Source of the DNA: Alphaproteobacteria bacterium
Lineage (GTDB): Bacteria > Pseudomonadota > Alphaproteobacteria > DSM-16000 > Inquilinaceae
Direction of reading: 5' to 3'
Length of the DNA: 64,000 nt
Assembly (NCBI GenBank): GCA_028284045.1
Contig: JANQSN010000040.1
Location: forward strand, 62,001 to 126,000
Under the pieces are notes generated by a model. That model was not told the origin of the DNA, ran no database searches, and saw only the letters and a program-made list of their open reading frames with translations. Shown here in pieces: positions 8,784 through 16,597 of this stretch; position 1 is the stretch's first letter; every line of letters starts with the position of its first letter. The position numbers and the translations under genes are program-made.

Positions 8784-9649
8784 CCGACACGGCGCACGCG
8801 GCGACGCCGGGCCTGGCGGGCTACAACTTCGCCTATCTCGACGAGCAGACCAAACGGATGATCCGGCGGGCGATCCTGAAGGCCGTCGCGGTCCCCGGAT
8901 ACCAGGTGCCGTTCGCGAGCCGGGTCATGCCGCTGCCCTATGGCTGGGGCACCGGCGGCATCCAGGTGACCGCCGCCGTGATCGGTCCGGAAGACCGGCT
9001 GAAGGTGATCGACCAGGGCGCCGACGACACCGTCAACGCGGTGTCGATCCGCCATTTCTTCGCCCGCACCGCCGGGGTGCCCACGACCACCCGCACCCAG
9101 GACGCGACGGTGATCCAGACGCGCCACCGGATCCCCGAGGCGCCGTTGCAGCGCGGGCAGATCATGGTCTTCCAGGTGCCGATCCCGGAGCCGCTGCGCT
9201 GGCTGGAGCCGCGCGAGCCGGAGACGCGCCGCGCCCATGCGCTGGCCGATTACGGCATCATGCATGTGAAGCTGTACGAGGATATCGCCCATCACGGCCA
9301 GGTCGCCACCAGCTACGACTATCCGGCCATGGTCGCGGGGCGCTATCTGACGGCGCCGTCGCCGATCCCGAGATTCGACAACCCGAAGCTGGACCGCTCG
9401 CCTGCGCTGATGCTGTTCGGTGCGGGCCGCGAGCGGCGGATCTACGCCATCCCGCCCTGGACGCCGGTGGAGAGCCTGGCCTTCGAGGACTATCCCTTCG
9501 AGGTGCAGCGCTGGTCGCGGCCCTGCGCGCTGTGCGGTGCCACCGACAGCTATCTCGACGAGGTGGTGATCGACGACCAGGGCAATCGCCGTTTCATCTG
9601 CTCCGACACCGACCGCTGCGAACAGCGCCGCGCGGAGGCCGCATCGTGA
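8780..9649 (+). CDS. phnJ: C-P lyase catalytic subunit PhnJ (radical SAM)
   Basis: 289 residues, GTG start overlapping phnI. This is the SAM-dependent [4Fe-4S] enzyme that cleaves the C-P bond of ribose 1-phosphonate 5-phosphate. The family's unusual cluster motif CX2CX21CX5C is intact: 'CALC', 21 residues, then 'CSDTDRC' near the C-terminus; the last Cys corresponds to the thiyl-radical residue of E. coli PhnJ. 'AYLDEQTKR'-like N-terminus and 'YDYPAMVAGRYL' are also family-typical. All expected catalytic cysteines are present, so the enzyme should be active. Confidence 0.96.
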   Translation: MTDTAHAATPGLAGYNFAYLDEQTKRMIRRAILKAVAVPGYQVPFASRVMPLPYGWGTGGIQVTAAVIGPEDRLKVIDQGADDTVNAVSIRHFFARTAGVPTTTRTQDATVIQTRHRIPEAPLQRGQIMVFQVPIPEPLRWLEPREPETRRAHALADYGIMHVKLYEDIAHHGQVATSYDYPAMVAGRYLTAPSPIPRFDNPKLDRSPALMLFGAGRERRIYAIPPWTPVESLAFEDYPFEVQRWSRPCALCGATDSYLDEVVIDDQGNRRFICSDTDRCEQRRAEAAS

Positions 9650-10488
9650 CCGCGCCCCCCGGCGGCGCCCTTGGCGCCGCGGCCCTCCCGGCGGCGGGGT
9701 TGGAGATGGCGGTGGACGATCCGTCGCTGCTCGACGCCGACCGTCTGATGGTCCGCTTCGGCGCGCGCTTCGCCTGCCGAGACGTATCGGTGCGGATCTG
9801 GCCGGGCGAGGTGATCGCCGTCGTCGGCGAGAGCGGGGCGGGCAAGACCACCCTGCTGGACTGCCTGTCCGGCCAGCGCGCGCCGGACTCAGGGTCTGTA
9901 CGTTATCGTACGTCTGCCGGAGGCATCATCGACGTACATCAGGAGTCGGAGATGGTGCGCCGCCGCCTGCAGCGCACCGAATGGGGCGTGGTGCGCCAGA
10001 ACCCGCGCGACGGCCTGCGCCTGGACATCAGCGCCGGCGGCAATATCGGCGAGCGGCTGATGGCCACCGGCCATCGCCACTACGGCCGGATTCGCGCCGC
10101 GGCGGCGGACTGGCTGGAGCGGGTGGAGCTGGATGTGGCCCGGCTGGACGATCTGCCGGCGCAGTTCTCCGGCGGCATGCAGCAGCGCCTTCAGGTGGCG
10201 CGAACCCTGGTGTCCGCCCCGCGCCTGGTCTTTCTGGACGAGCCGACCGGCGGGCTGGATGTGTCTGTTCAGGCCCGCCTGCTCGACCTGTTGCGCCGGC
10301 TGGTGGCGGAACTCGACCTCGCCGCGGTGATCGTCACCCATGATCTGGCGGTCGCCCGGCTGCTGGCCGACCGGATGGTGGTCATGCAGCACGGCGAGAT
10401 CGTCGAAAGCGGGCTGACCGATCAGGTTCTCGACGACCCGCAGGAGCCGTACACCCAGCTCCTCGTCTCTTCGGTGCTGCGCGTATGA
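9646..10488 (+). CDS. phnK: C-P lyase ABC-type ATPase PhnK
   Basis: 280 residues from GTG 9646, which overlaps the phnJ stop (GTGA); a later ATG at 9706 is possible. Walker A 'GESGAGKTT' near 66, signature 'SGGMQQRLQ' near 175, Walker B 'LVFLDEPTGGLD' near 197, and a C-terminal 'DDPQEPYTQLLVSSVL' like peptide-transporter ATPases. PhnK docks on PhnJ of the C-P lyase core; it does not energise transport. The N-terminus is about 25 residues longer than E. coli PhnK. Confidence 0.92.
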   Translation: MTAPPGGALGAAALPAAGLEMAVDDPSLLDADRLMVRFGARFACRDVSVRIWPGEVIAVVGESGAGKTTLLDCLSGQRAPDSGSVRYRTSAGGIIDVHQESEMVRRRLQRTEWGVVRQNPRDGLRLDISAGGNIGERLMATGHRHYGRIRAAAADWLERVELDVARLDDLPAQFSGGMQQRLQVARTLVSAPRLVFLDEPTGGLDVSVQARLLDLLRRLVAELDLAAVIVTHDLAVARLLADRMVVMQHGEIVESGLTDQVLDDPQEPYTQLLVSSVLRV

Positions 10489-11225
10489 CGGCGATGACGG
10501 ATACGGCGCCGATCCTGGAGATCCGCGACCTTACCAAGACCTTCGTGCTGCACACCCGCGGCGGGGCGTCGATCCCGGTGCTCGACCGATTCAGCCTGTC
10601 GGTGGACGCCGGCGAGTGCGTCGCGCTGAACGGTCCGTCGGGGGTCGGCAAGTCGACGGTGCTGCGCCTGATCTACGGCAACTACCGCGCCGGCGGTGGG
10701 GAGATCCGGGTGCGCCATGCGGGTCGCATGGTCGCCGTCACGGACGCGGAGCCGCGGCGCTTGATCGACCTGCGCCGGCATGCCGTCGCCTATGTCAGCC
10801 AGTTCCTGCGGGTCATCCCGCGCGTGCCGGCGCTGGACATCGTGGCTGCGCCGCTGATCGCGCTGGGCTGCGATGCCTTGGAGGCTCAGGCCCGGGCGGG
10901 CGCCCTGCTGGCGCGCCTCAACCTGCCGGAGCGGCTGTGGACCCTCCCGCCGGCGACCTTCTCCGGCGGCGAGCAACAGCGCGTCAACGTGGCGGTCGGC
11001 CTGATCGCGCCGCGGCCGCTGTTGCTGTTGGACGAGCCGACGGCATCGCTGGACGCCGGCAACCGCGCCGTCGTCATCGATCTGGTGCGCGAGGCGGTGG
11101 CCGGCGGCGCCGCGGTCTTGGGCATCTTCCACGACCCGATGGTGCGCGAGGCGATCGCCGACCGCGCGGTGGCGCTGTCGGCGCGCGATCGACAAGAACC
11201 GGACCAACAAGCGGGGGAGCCATGA
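10485..11225 (+). CDS. phnL: C-P lyase ABC-type ATPase PhnL
   Basis: 246 residues, ATGA overlap with phnK. Walker A 'GPSGVGKST', signature 'SGGEQQRVNV', Walker B 'LLLLDEPTASLD', and the MacB/LolD-like 'YVSQFLRVIPRVPALD' Q-loop region, all typical of PhnL. It assists PhnI in coupling phosphonate to the ribose of ATP. It overlaps the next gene by 4 bases, so translation of phnJ, K, L and the HD gene is coupled. Confidence 0.93.
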   Translation: MTAMTDTAPILEIRDLTKTFVLHTRGGASIPVLDRFSLSVDAGECVALNGPSGVGKSTVLRLIYGNYRAGGGEIRVRHAGRMVAVTDAEPRRLIDLRRHAVAYVSQFLRVIPRVPALDIVAAPLIALGCDALEAQARAGALLARLNLPERLWTLPPATFSGGEQQRVNVAVGLIAPRPLLLLDEPTASLDAGNRAVVIDLVREAVAGGAAVLGIFHDPMVREAIADRAVALSARDRQEPDQQAGEP

Positions 11226-11866
11226 CCGACAGCGGCGCCGGCAACCGCCGGGCGGGCGAGGATGCGGCGGGGAAGGTGGACAAGCGGCTCGACGCGTTGG
11301 AGCGCCTCTTCGAAGAGGTCGGCGGCACCGCCTATTTCGGGGAGCCGGTGACGACGACCGAACACATGCTGCAGACCGCGGTGCTGGCCGACCGGGCGGG
11401 CCAGCCGGCGGAGACCATTGCCGCCGCACTTCTGCACGATGTCGGCCATCTGCTGCATGGGCTGGGCGAGGACATCGCCGAGCGCGGCGTCGACACCGAC
11501 CACGAGAGCCTGGGCGCGGCCTATCTGGATGATCTGTTCGGCCCGGCGGTGATCGAGCCGTTGCGCCTGCATGTGGCGGCGAAGCGCTATCTCTGCGCCA
11601 CCGATCCCCGCTACGCCAAACGTCTGTCGGAAGCCTCCGCGCGCAGCTTGGCCCTGCAGGGCGGCCCGATGAGCCCGGCGGAGGCCTCGGCCTTCGCCGC
11701 CCTGCCGCATGCCCGGGCCGCGGTGGCCTTGCGCCGCTACGACGAAGCGGCCAAGGTGCCCGGCAAGGCGTTGCCCCGCTTCGCCGACTTCCGGCCGCTG
11801 CTGCGCGACTGCGCCTTGCGCCATGCCGGCAACGCGGGTTGTGCGCCCGCTGCTGCACCCCTTTGA
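11222..11866 (+). CDS. PhnZ-like HD-domain mixed-valent diiron oxygenase
   Basis: 214 residues, of the HD family found in phosphonate operons. Relative to PhnZ (numbering from memory) all key residues are present at a constant offset: Tyr38 and Glu41 in 'AYFGEP' (PhnZ Y24/E27), His48, His72-Asp73 in 'LLHDVGH', His76, His94 in 'DTDHES', His117 and Lys121 in 'LHVAAKRYL', Asp174 (PhnZ D161). PhnZ oxidatively cleaves 1-hydroxy-alkylphosphonates to phosphate and an acid. Its usual partner, the 2-oxoglutarate hydroxylase PhnY, is not in the window. ATGA overlap with phnL ties it to the C-P lyase operon. Which phosphonate it uses is unknown. Confidence 0.88.
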   Translation: MTDSGAGNRRAGEDAAGKVDKRLDALERLFEEVGGTAYFGEPVTTTEHMLQTAVLADRAGQPAETIAAALLHDVGHLLHGLGEDIAERGVDTDHESLGAAYLDDLFGPAVIEPLRLHVAAKRYLCATDPRYAKRLSEASARSLALQGGPMSPAEASAFAALPHARAAVALRRYDEAAKVPGKALPRFADFRPLLRDCALRHAGNAGCAPAAAPL

Positions 11867-11880
11867 CCCTGACGCCGTTC

Positions 11881-12696
11881 TTGTCGACCACCGAACCCGC
11901 GACGCCAACAACGCTCGATCTCGACCGGATTGCCGGGGCGCTGCCCGACATCGCCGAGGCGGCGGGCCGGGTCATTCTGGAGATCTATGCCGGCGACTTC
12001 GCCGTGCGCGAGAAGGCCGACCGCTCACCGGTCAGCGACGCCGACGAGCAGGCGGAGGCGCTGATCCTCGATCGCCTCGCCGCACTGACGCCGGGCATTC
12101 CCGTGGTGGCGGAGGAACGCGCCGCGGCCGGCGATCTGCCGGAGACCGCCGGCGGCCCGTTCTTCCTGGTCGATCCGCTGGACGGCACGCGGGAGTTTGT
12201 CCAGCGGCGCGGCGAGTTCACCGTCAACATCGCGCTGGTGGTCGGCGACACCCCGGTCCTGGGGGCGGTGCACATTCCGGTTGCCGGCGAGACCTACTGG
12301 GTCGCCCGGTCGGATGGGGAACCGCGAGCCAAGGCGCGTCTGGTCGGCGGCGTTGCGCGGTCGATCGCCGCCCGCCGGCCGCCGCCCGGTCAGATGGTGG
12401 CGATCGCCAGCCGGTCCAACCGCGATCGCCAGACGGAGGCCTTTCTGGCCGAACTCGGCGTGACGGAGACGATCGCCGCCGGCTCCTCGCTGAAGTTCTG
12501 CCGGCTGGCGGAAGGGGTGGCGGACGTCTATCCCCGGTTCGGACCCACGTGCGAATGGGATACCGCGGCCGGCCATGCGGTGCTGAACGCAGCGGGCGGC
12601 CGCGTGACCACGATCGATGGGGCGCCCTTCACCTACGGCAAGCCGGCCTACGGCAATCCCGGCTTCATCGCCTGGGGGCTCTCGCCGCCGGCATAG
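11881..12696 (+). CDS. cysQ: CysQ-like 3'(2'),5'-bisphosphate nucleotidase / inositol-monophosphatase family
   Basis: About 271 residues of the Mg-dependent, Li-sensitive phosphatase fold. Metal-site motifs: 'KADRSPVSDAD' (about 43-53), 'VVAEE' (about 77), 'DPLDGTREF' (about 99), and 'EWDTAAGHAVLNAAGG' (about 225). It would hydrolyse PAP (or a related sugar or inositol phosphate). No ATG fits: TTG 11881 lies 14 bp after the HD gene, and TTG 11839 overlaps it; the start is uncertain. Its attachment to the phn operon could mean a role on a phn intermediate, or simple read-through. Confidence 0.82.
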   Translation: MSTTEPATPTTLDLDRIAGALPDIAEAAGRVILEIYAGDFAVREKADRSPVSDADEQAEALILDRLAALTPGIPVVAEERAAAGDLPETAGGPFFLVDPLDGTREFVQRRGEFTVNIALVVGDTPVLGAVHIPVAGETYWVARSDGEPRAKARLVGGVARSIAARRPPPGQMVAIASRSNRDRQTEAFLAELGVTETIAAGSSLKFCRLAEGVADVYPRFGPTCEWDTAAGHAVLNAAGGRVTTIDGAPFTYGKPAYGNPGFIAWGLSPPA

Positions 12697-12775
12697 GCCG
12701 ACCCTTGCGCCGCCGGGGCCGGAGGGTGCAAAAGCCTCGCTGAAGAACCCGGGACGGGATTTTGGAGCGGACCAC

Positions 12776-14113
12776 GTGCGGATCGCGATGATCGGCGCCG
12801 GCTATGTCGGTCTGGTGTCGGGGGCGTGCTTTTCCGAGTTCGGCGTGACGGTCGTCTGTGTCGATCGCGACGATAGCCGCGTCGCGCAGCTCTCGGCGGG
12901 CGAGATCCCGATCTATGAGCCGGGGCTCGACCAGCTCGTCGCCAAGAACGTTGCCGCCGGGCGGCTTGGCTTCGCCACGGAGCTGTCGGCGGCGGTGGCG
13001 CAGGCCGACGCCGTGTTCATCGCCGTCGGAACGCCCAGCCGGCGCGGCGACGGCCATGCCGACCTGACCTATGTCTACGAGGCGGCCCGCCAGATCGCCC
13101 GCGCGCTGGACGGCTATACTGTGGTCGTCACCAAGTCGACCGTGCCCGTCGGCACCGGCCGCGAGGTCGCGGCGATCATCCGCGGCGAGCGGCCGGATGC
13201 CGACTTCGACATCGTCTCCAATCCGGAGTTCCTGCGCGAAGGCTCCGCCATCGACGACTTCATGCGGCCCGACCGGGTGATCATCGGCGCCGACAGCGAG
13301 CGGTCGCTGGCGGTGATGCGGGAGCTGTACCGCCCCCTCAACCTGATCGACGTGCCGATCGTGTCGACCAGCCTGGAGACTGCGGAGGTCACGAAATACG
13401 CGGCCAACAGCTTCCTGGCGACGAAGATCACCTTCATCAACGAAGTGGCCGACCTGTGCGAGAGCGTCGGCGCCAATGTCCACGACGTGGCCCGCGGCAT
13501 CGGCCTCGACGGCCGCATCGGGCGCAAGTTCCTGCATCCCGGCCCGGGCTATGGCGGCTCCTGCTTCCCGAAGGACACCCTGGCCTTCGCCACGACGGCC
13601 AAGGCGGTCGGTGCGCCCCAGCGCATCGTGGAGACGGTGATCTCGGTCAACGAGCATCGCAAGCGCAAGATGGCCGACCGGGTGGTGTCGGCCTGCGGCG
13701 GCGACCTCAGCGGAAAGCGGATCGGTGTTCTGGGCCTGACCTTCAAGCCCAACACCGACGACATGCGCGACGCGCCCAGCCTGGTGATCGTGCCGGCCCT
13801 GCAGGCGGCCGGCGCGGAGGTCCGCGCCTATGATCCGGAAGGTCATGGCGAGGCGGCGAAGGCGTTGCCCGGGCTGACCCTGTGCGCGGACGCCTATGCC
13901 CCCTTGGAGCAGGCGGACTGCGTGGTCATCCTGACCGAGTGGAACGAGTTCCGGGCGCTCAATCTGGCGCGGGTGCGGGGGTTGATGCGCCGGCCGGTGA
14001 TGGTCGATCTGCGCAACATCTACAAGGTGGCGGAGATGGCGAAGGAGGGTTTCGAATATCACAGCGTCGGCCGCCCGTCGGTCGCGCCGACGCCATCGGC
14101 GGTGCTTGGATGA
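12776..14113 (+). CDS. ugd: UDP-glucose 6-dehydrogenase
   Basis: 445 residues. N-terminal Rossmann motif 'IGAGYVGLVSGACF' at 5-18, 'PEFLREGSAIDDF' near 160, and the catalytic Cys in 'GPGYGGSCFPKDT' near 260; C-terminal 'GLTFKPNTDDMRDAPS' binds UDP-sugar. It makes UDP-glucuronate by two NAD-dependent oxidations, for envelope or exopolysaccharides. GTG 12776 is chosen because GGAG stands 8-9 bases before it and the family begins at the Rossmann strand. Its stop overlaps the next ATG (ATGA). Confidence 0.95.
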   Translation: MRIAMIGAGYVGLVSGACFSEFGVTVVCVDRDDSRVAQLSAGEIPIYEPGLDQLVAKNVAAGRLGFATELSAAVAQADAVFIAVGTPSRRGDGHADLTYVYEAARQIARALDGYTVVVTKSTVPVGTGREVAAIIRGERPDADFDIVSNPEFLREGSAIDDFMRPDRVIIGADSERSLAVMRELYRPLNLIDVPIVSTSLETAEVTKYAANSFLATKITFINEVADLCESVGANVHDVARGIGLDGRIGRKFLHPGPGYGGSCFPKDTLAFATTAKAVGAPQRIVETVISVNEHRKRKMADRVVSACGGDLSGKRIGVLGLTFKPNTDDMRDAPSLVIVPALQAAGAEVRAYDPEGHGEAAKALPGLTLCADAYAPLEQADCVVILTEWNEFRALNLARVRGLMRRPVMVDLRNIYKVAEMAKEGFEYHSVGRPSVAPTPSAVLG

Positions 14114-15495
14114 GCGGGCCGCCGCTGTCGCCGACGATCCTGCGCGAATACGATATCCGCGGCATCGTCGGCCGCGACCTGACCGCGGAGAATGCCGCGG
14201 CGATCGGTCGGGCGCTGGCCGTCCTGGTGGCCCGGCGCGGCGGGCGGCGCGTGGCGCTGGGGTATGACGGCCGGCTGAGTTCCCCGGAACTGGCCGACGC
14301 GCTGAGCGCCGGTCTGGTGGCCGGCGGGATGGAGGTGGTGAATATCGGCCTCGGCCCGACGCCGATGCTGTACTTCTCCGTCGGCCATTTCGGCATGGAT
14401 GCCGGGGCGATGGTGACCGGCTCGCACAATCCGCCCGAGTACAACGGCATCAAGATGACCTGGGCGGACGGACCGATCTGGGGTGAGACGATCCAGGAAC
14501 TGGGTCGTCTCGCCGCCGACCCGCCGGGCGAGGCAGCGTCCACAGCCGGCGGGCGACAGTCGGCGGTGGTGCTGGCCGACTATGTCGACGGCCTGCTCGG
14601 CGGGCTGGACCTCGACCGGCCGCTGAGCGTCGCCTGGGACGCCGGCAATGGGGCGACCGGCGAGGTGCTGCGCCGGATCACGCCGCGGCTGCCGGGCCGC
14701 CACGTCCTGCTGTTCGACGAGATCGACGGCCGGTTTCCCAACCACCATCCCGATCCCACCCTGCCGGAGACGCTTCAGACGCTGATCCGCACGGTGCGCC
14801 GGGAGCATCTCGACCTCGGGCTTGCCTTCGACGGCGATGGCGACCGGCTGGGCGTGGTCGACGAGACCGGCACCATCGTCTGGGGCGACCAGCTCCTCGC
14901 CCTGTTCGCCCGCGAGATCTTGCAGGCGCAGCCGGGCGCGCCCATCATCGGCGACGTGAAGTCGAGCCAGGTGCTGTTCGACGAGGTGGCGCGGCTCGGC
15001 GGCCGGCCGATCATGGGCCGGACCGGGCATTCGCTGATGAAGGTGGCGATGGCCGAGACCGGCGCGCCGCTGGCCGGCGAGGTGTCGGGCCATCTGTTTT
15101 TCGCCGACAAGCACCCGGGATACGACGACGGCCTCTATGCGGGCCTGCGGGTGATCTCGATGGTCAGCCGGTCGGGGGGGCCGCTGTCGGCCCTGCGCGA
15201 AGAGCTGCCGGCGGTGGTGAACACGCCGGAGATCCGCTTTCAGGTGGACGAGGCGCGCAAATTCGCCGCCGTAGCGGAGATCGCGGACCGGCTGGCGGCG
15301 GCCGGCGCGGTGGTCGACACCACCGACGGCGTCCGCGTGCGCACGCAAGACGGCTGGTGGCTGCTGCGCGCGTCCAACACCCAGGATGTGCTGGTGGCGC
15401 GGGCCGAAAGCCCTTCTGAAGAGGGGCTGGACCGATTGAAGGCGGCGATCGCCGAGGCGTTGACGACGGCCGGGGTGGCGGTACCGCCCTTTTGA
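14110..15495 (+). CDS. Phosphomannomutase/phosphoglucomutase
   Basis: 461 residues of the alpha-D-phosphohexomutase family with four domains. N-terminal 'REYDIRGIVG', phosphoserine loop 'TGSHNPPEYNG' near 105, Mg-binding 'DGDGDRLG' near 243, sugar loop 'GEVSGHLFF' near 323, and phosphate-binding 'RASNTQDVLVARAES' near 420. It matches AlgC-like PMM/PGM, converting mannose-6-P or glucose-6-P to the 1-phosphate. ATGA overlap with ugd makes the pair a nucleotide-sugar module. Substrate preference cannot be settled from sequence. Confidence 0.94.
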   Translation: MSGPPLSPTILREYDIRGIVGRDLTAENAAAIGRALAVLVARRGGRRVALGYDGRLSSPELADALSAGLVAGGMEVVNIGLGPTPMLYFSVGHFGMDAGAMVTGSHNPPEYNGIKMTWADGPIWGETIQELGRLAADPPGEAASTAGGRQSAVVLADYVDGLLGGLDLDRPLSVAWDAGNGATGEVLRRITPRLPGRHVLLFDEIDGRFPNHHPDPTLPETLQTLIRTVRREHLDLGLAFDGDGDRLGVVDETGTIVWGDQLLALFAREILQAQPGAPIIGDVKSSQVLFDEVARLGGRPIMGRTGHSLMKVAMAETGAPLAGEVSGHLFFADKHPGYDDGLYAGLRVISMVSRSGGPLSALREELPAVVNTPEIRFQVDEARKFAAVAEIADRLAAAGAVVDTTDGVRVRTQDGWWLLRASNTQDVLVARAESPSEEGLDRLKAAIAEALTTAGVAVPPF

Positions 15496-15526
15496 CGGGC
15501 GCTCGCGAAGAAGGGGCGGTTAAGCG

Positions 15527-16276
15527 ATGGCGGAAGACGGCCATATCGTTGCGATTGCCGAAGACGACGACCTGAACGACCGGCTGTCGATTGCCCTGCC
15601 GATCGCCTTCCGCGCGGTCGATCCGGCGGCCGTGCCGACCGGCCTGGTGGTGGTGGACGAGGTCAACGGTTTCGCCAAGGTCGGCGGCGGCAACCTGGCG
15701 CCGCGCGAGCCCAACGCGCAGGTCGACCGCATGGTCGCGGAGACCGATGCGCTGGCCCGCCGCTTCGAGGCCGCGGAATGGCCGATCCTCGCCTTCCTCG
15801 ACACCCATGAGCCGGGCAAGCCCGAGCCGCCCTATCCGCCCCATTGCGAGCGCGGCACCGGCGAGGAGGAGTTGGTGGAGCCGCTGGCCTGGCTCAACGC
15901 CTGCCGCCACGCGACCTTGCTGCGCAAGGACTGCATCAACGGCTTCGTCGGCGCGATCGACGGCAGCCGAAACCATGTGGTCGATTGGGTGAACGCTCAT
16001 GCGCTCCAGCAGATCGTCGTGGTCGGCATCTGCACCGATATCTGCGTGATGGACTTCGTGCTGACCATGTTGTCGGCGCGCAACCACGGCCTGATGGAGA
16101 GCTTGCGCGAGATTGCGGTGTACGAGCCCGGCTGCGCCACCTACGACCTGCCCCGCGCGCTCGCGGAATCGCTGGGGCTGCCGGAGACCGCAGCCCATCC
16201 CCAGGCGGAGACCCACCATCTCGGCCTCTATTTCATGGCCTCCCGCGGCGCCATCTTGACGGACCGGCTGTTGTAG
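15527..16276 (+). CDS. Nicotinamidase-like cysteine hydrolase (isochorismatase fold)
   Basis: 249 residues. The catalytic triad of the superfamily is visible: Asp in 'VVVDEVNGF' (about 41), Lys in 'LLRKDCINGF' (about 130), Cys in 'VGICTDICVMDF' (about 170). 'DEVNGF...GGGNLAP' resembles nicotinamidases of the plant and alphaproteobacterial type, which turn nicotinamide into nicotinate for NAD salvage. It follows the mutase by 31 bp and may be co-transcribed, but no pathway link is evident. Another amide or ester substrate is possible. Confidence 0.8.
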   Translation: MAEDGHIVAIAEDDDLNDRLSIALPIAFRAVDPAAVPTGLVVVDEVNGFAKVGGGNLAPREPNAQVDRMVAETDALARRFEAAEWPILAFLDTHEPGKPEPPYPPHCERGTGEEELVEPLAWLNACRHATLLRKDCINGFVGAIDGSRNHVVDWVNAHALQQIVVVGICTDICVMDFVLTMLSARNHGLMESLREIAVYEPGCATYDLPRALAESLGLPETAAHPQAETHHLGLYFMASRGAILTDRLL

Positions 16277-16597
16277 CGTCGCCGGCTCGGCGTTCTCGCT
16301 TGAGGTGGAACCGCCCGCTCTCCGGAAGCCGTTCAACAGGGGCGCAAAGCGCCCCAAGACTCCGGTCCTGCGCGTGAACCGGAGGTATCGGCGAGGGTTG
16401 GGATCTGTCGACCCGTCGCCGGATACCTCCCGACCGTCAGCTTAACCCGACTATAGTCCCTTGGAATCCAAGAAATTCTCGGTCCAGCCGACAAGTTCCT
16501 CCCGAACCGATGTCAACTCGACTGTCTTGATTAACACGCTATAAAGAATAGTTCAGGCAAGATTTCGCCGTTGGCCCCATTCCAGGACCGTTCTGCC
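16277..16597 (+). other. Intergenic stretch upstream of the chemoreceptor
   Basis: 320 bp without a gene. It holds the long imperfect hairpin at 16381-16430 and, closer to the receptor, an AT-richer segment with TATAAA at 16540-16545 that could be a -10 element; no matching -35 and no clear flagellar sigma-28 site (TAAA-N15-GCCGATAA) was found. No coding potential is evident. Confidence 0.5.
16381..16430 (+). terminator. Long bulged hairpin after the nicotinamidase gene
   Basis: GGAGGTATC (16381-16389) pairs with GATACCTCC (16422-16430), then GGCGA with TCGCC (16416-16420), then GGGT with ACCC (16411-16414), each right arm separated by a single bulged G. About 18 bp in all, with a 12-nt loop. 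No T-tract follows. It could be a terminator, a processed mRNA 3' end, or a structured RNA. Confidence 0.5.
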
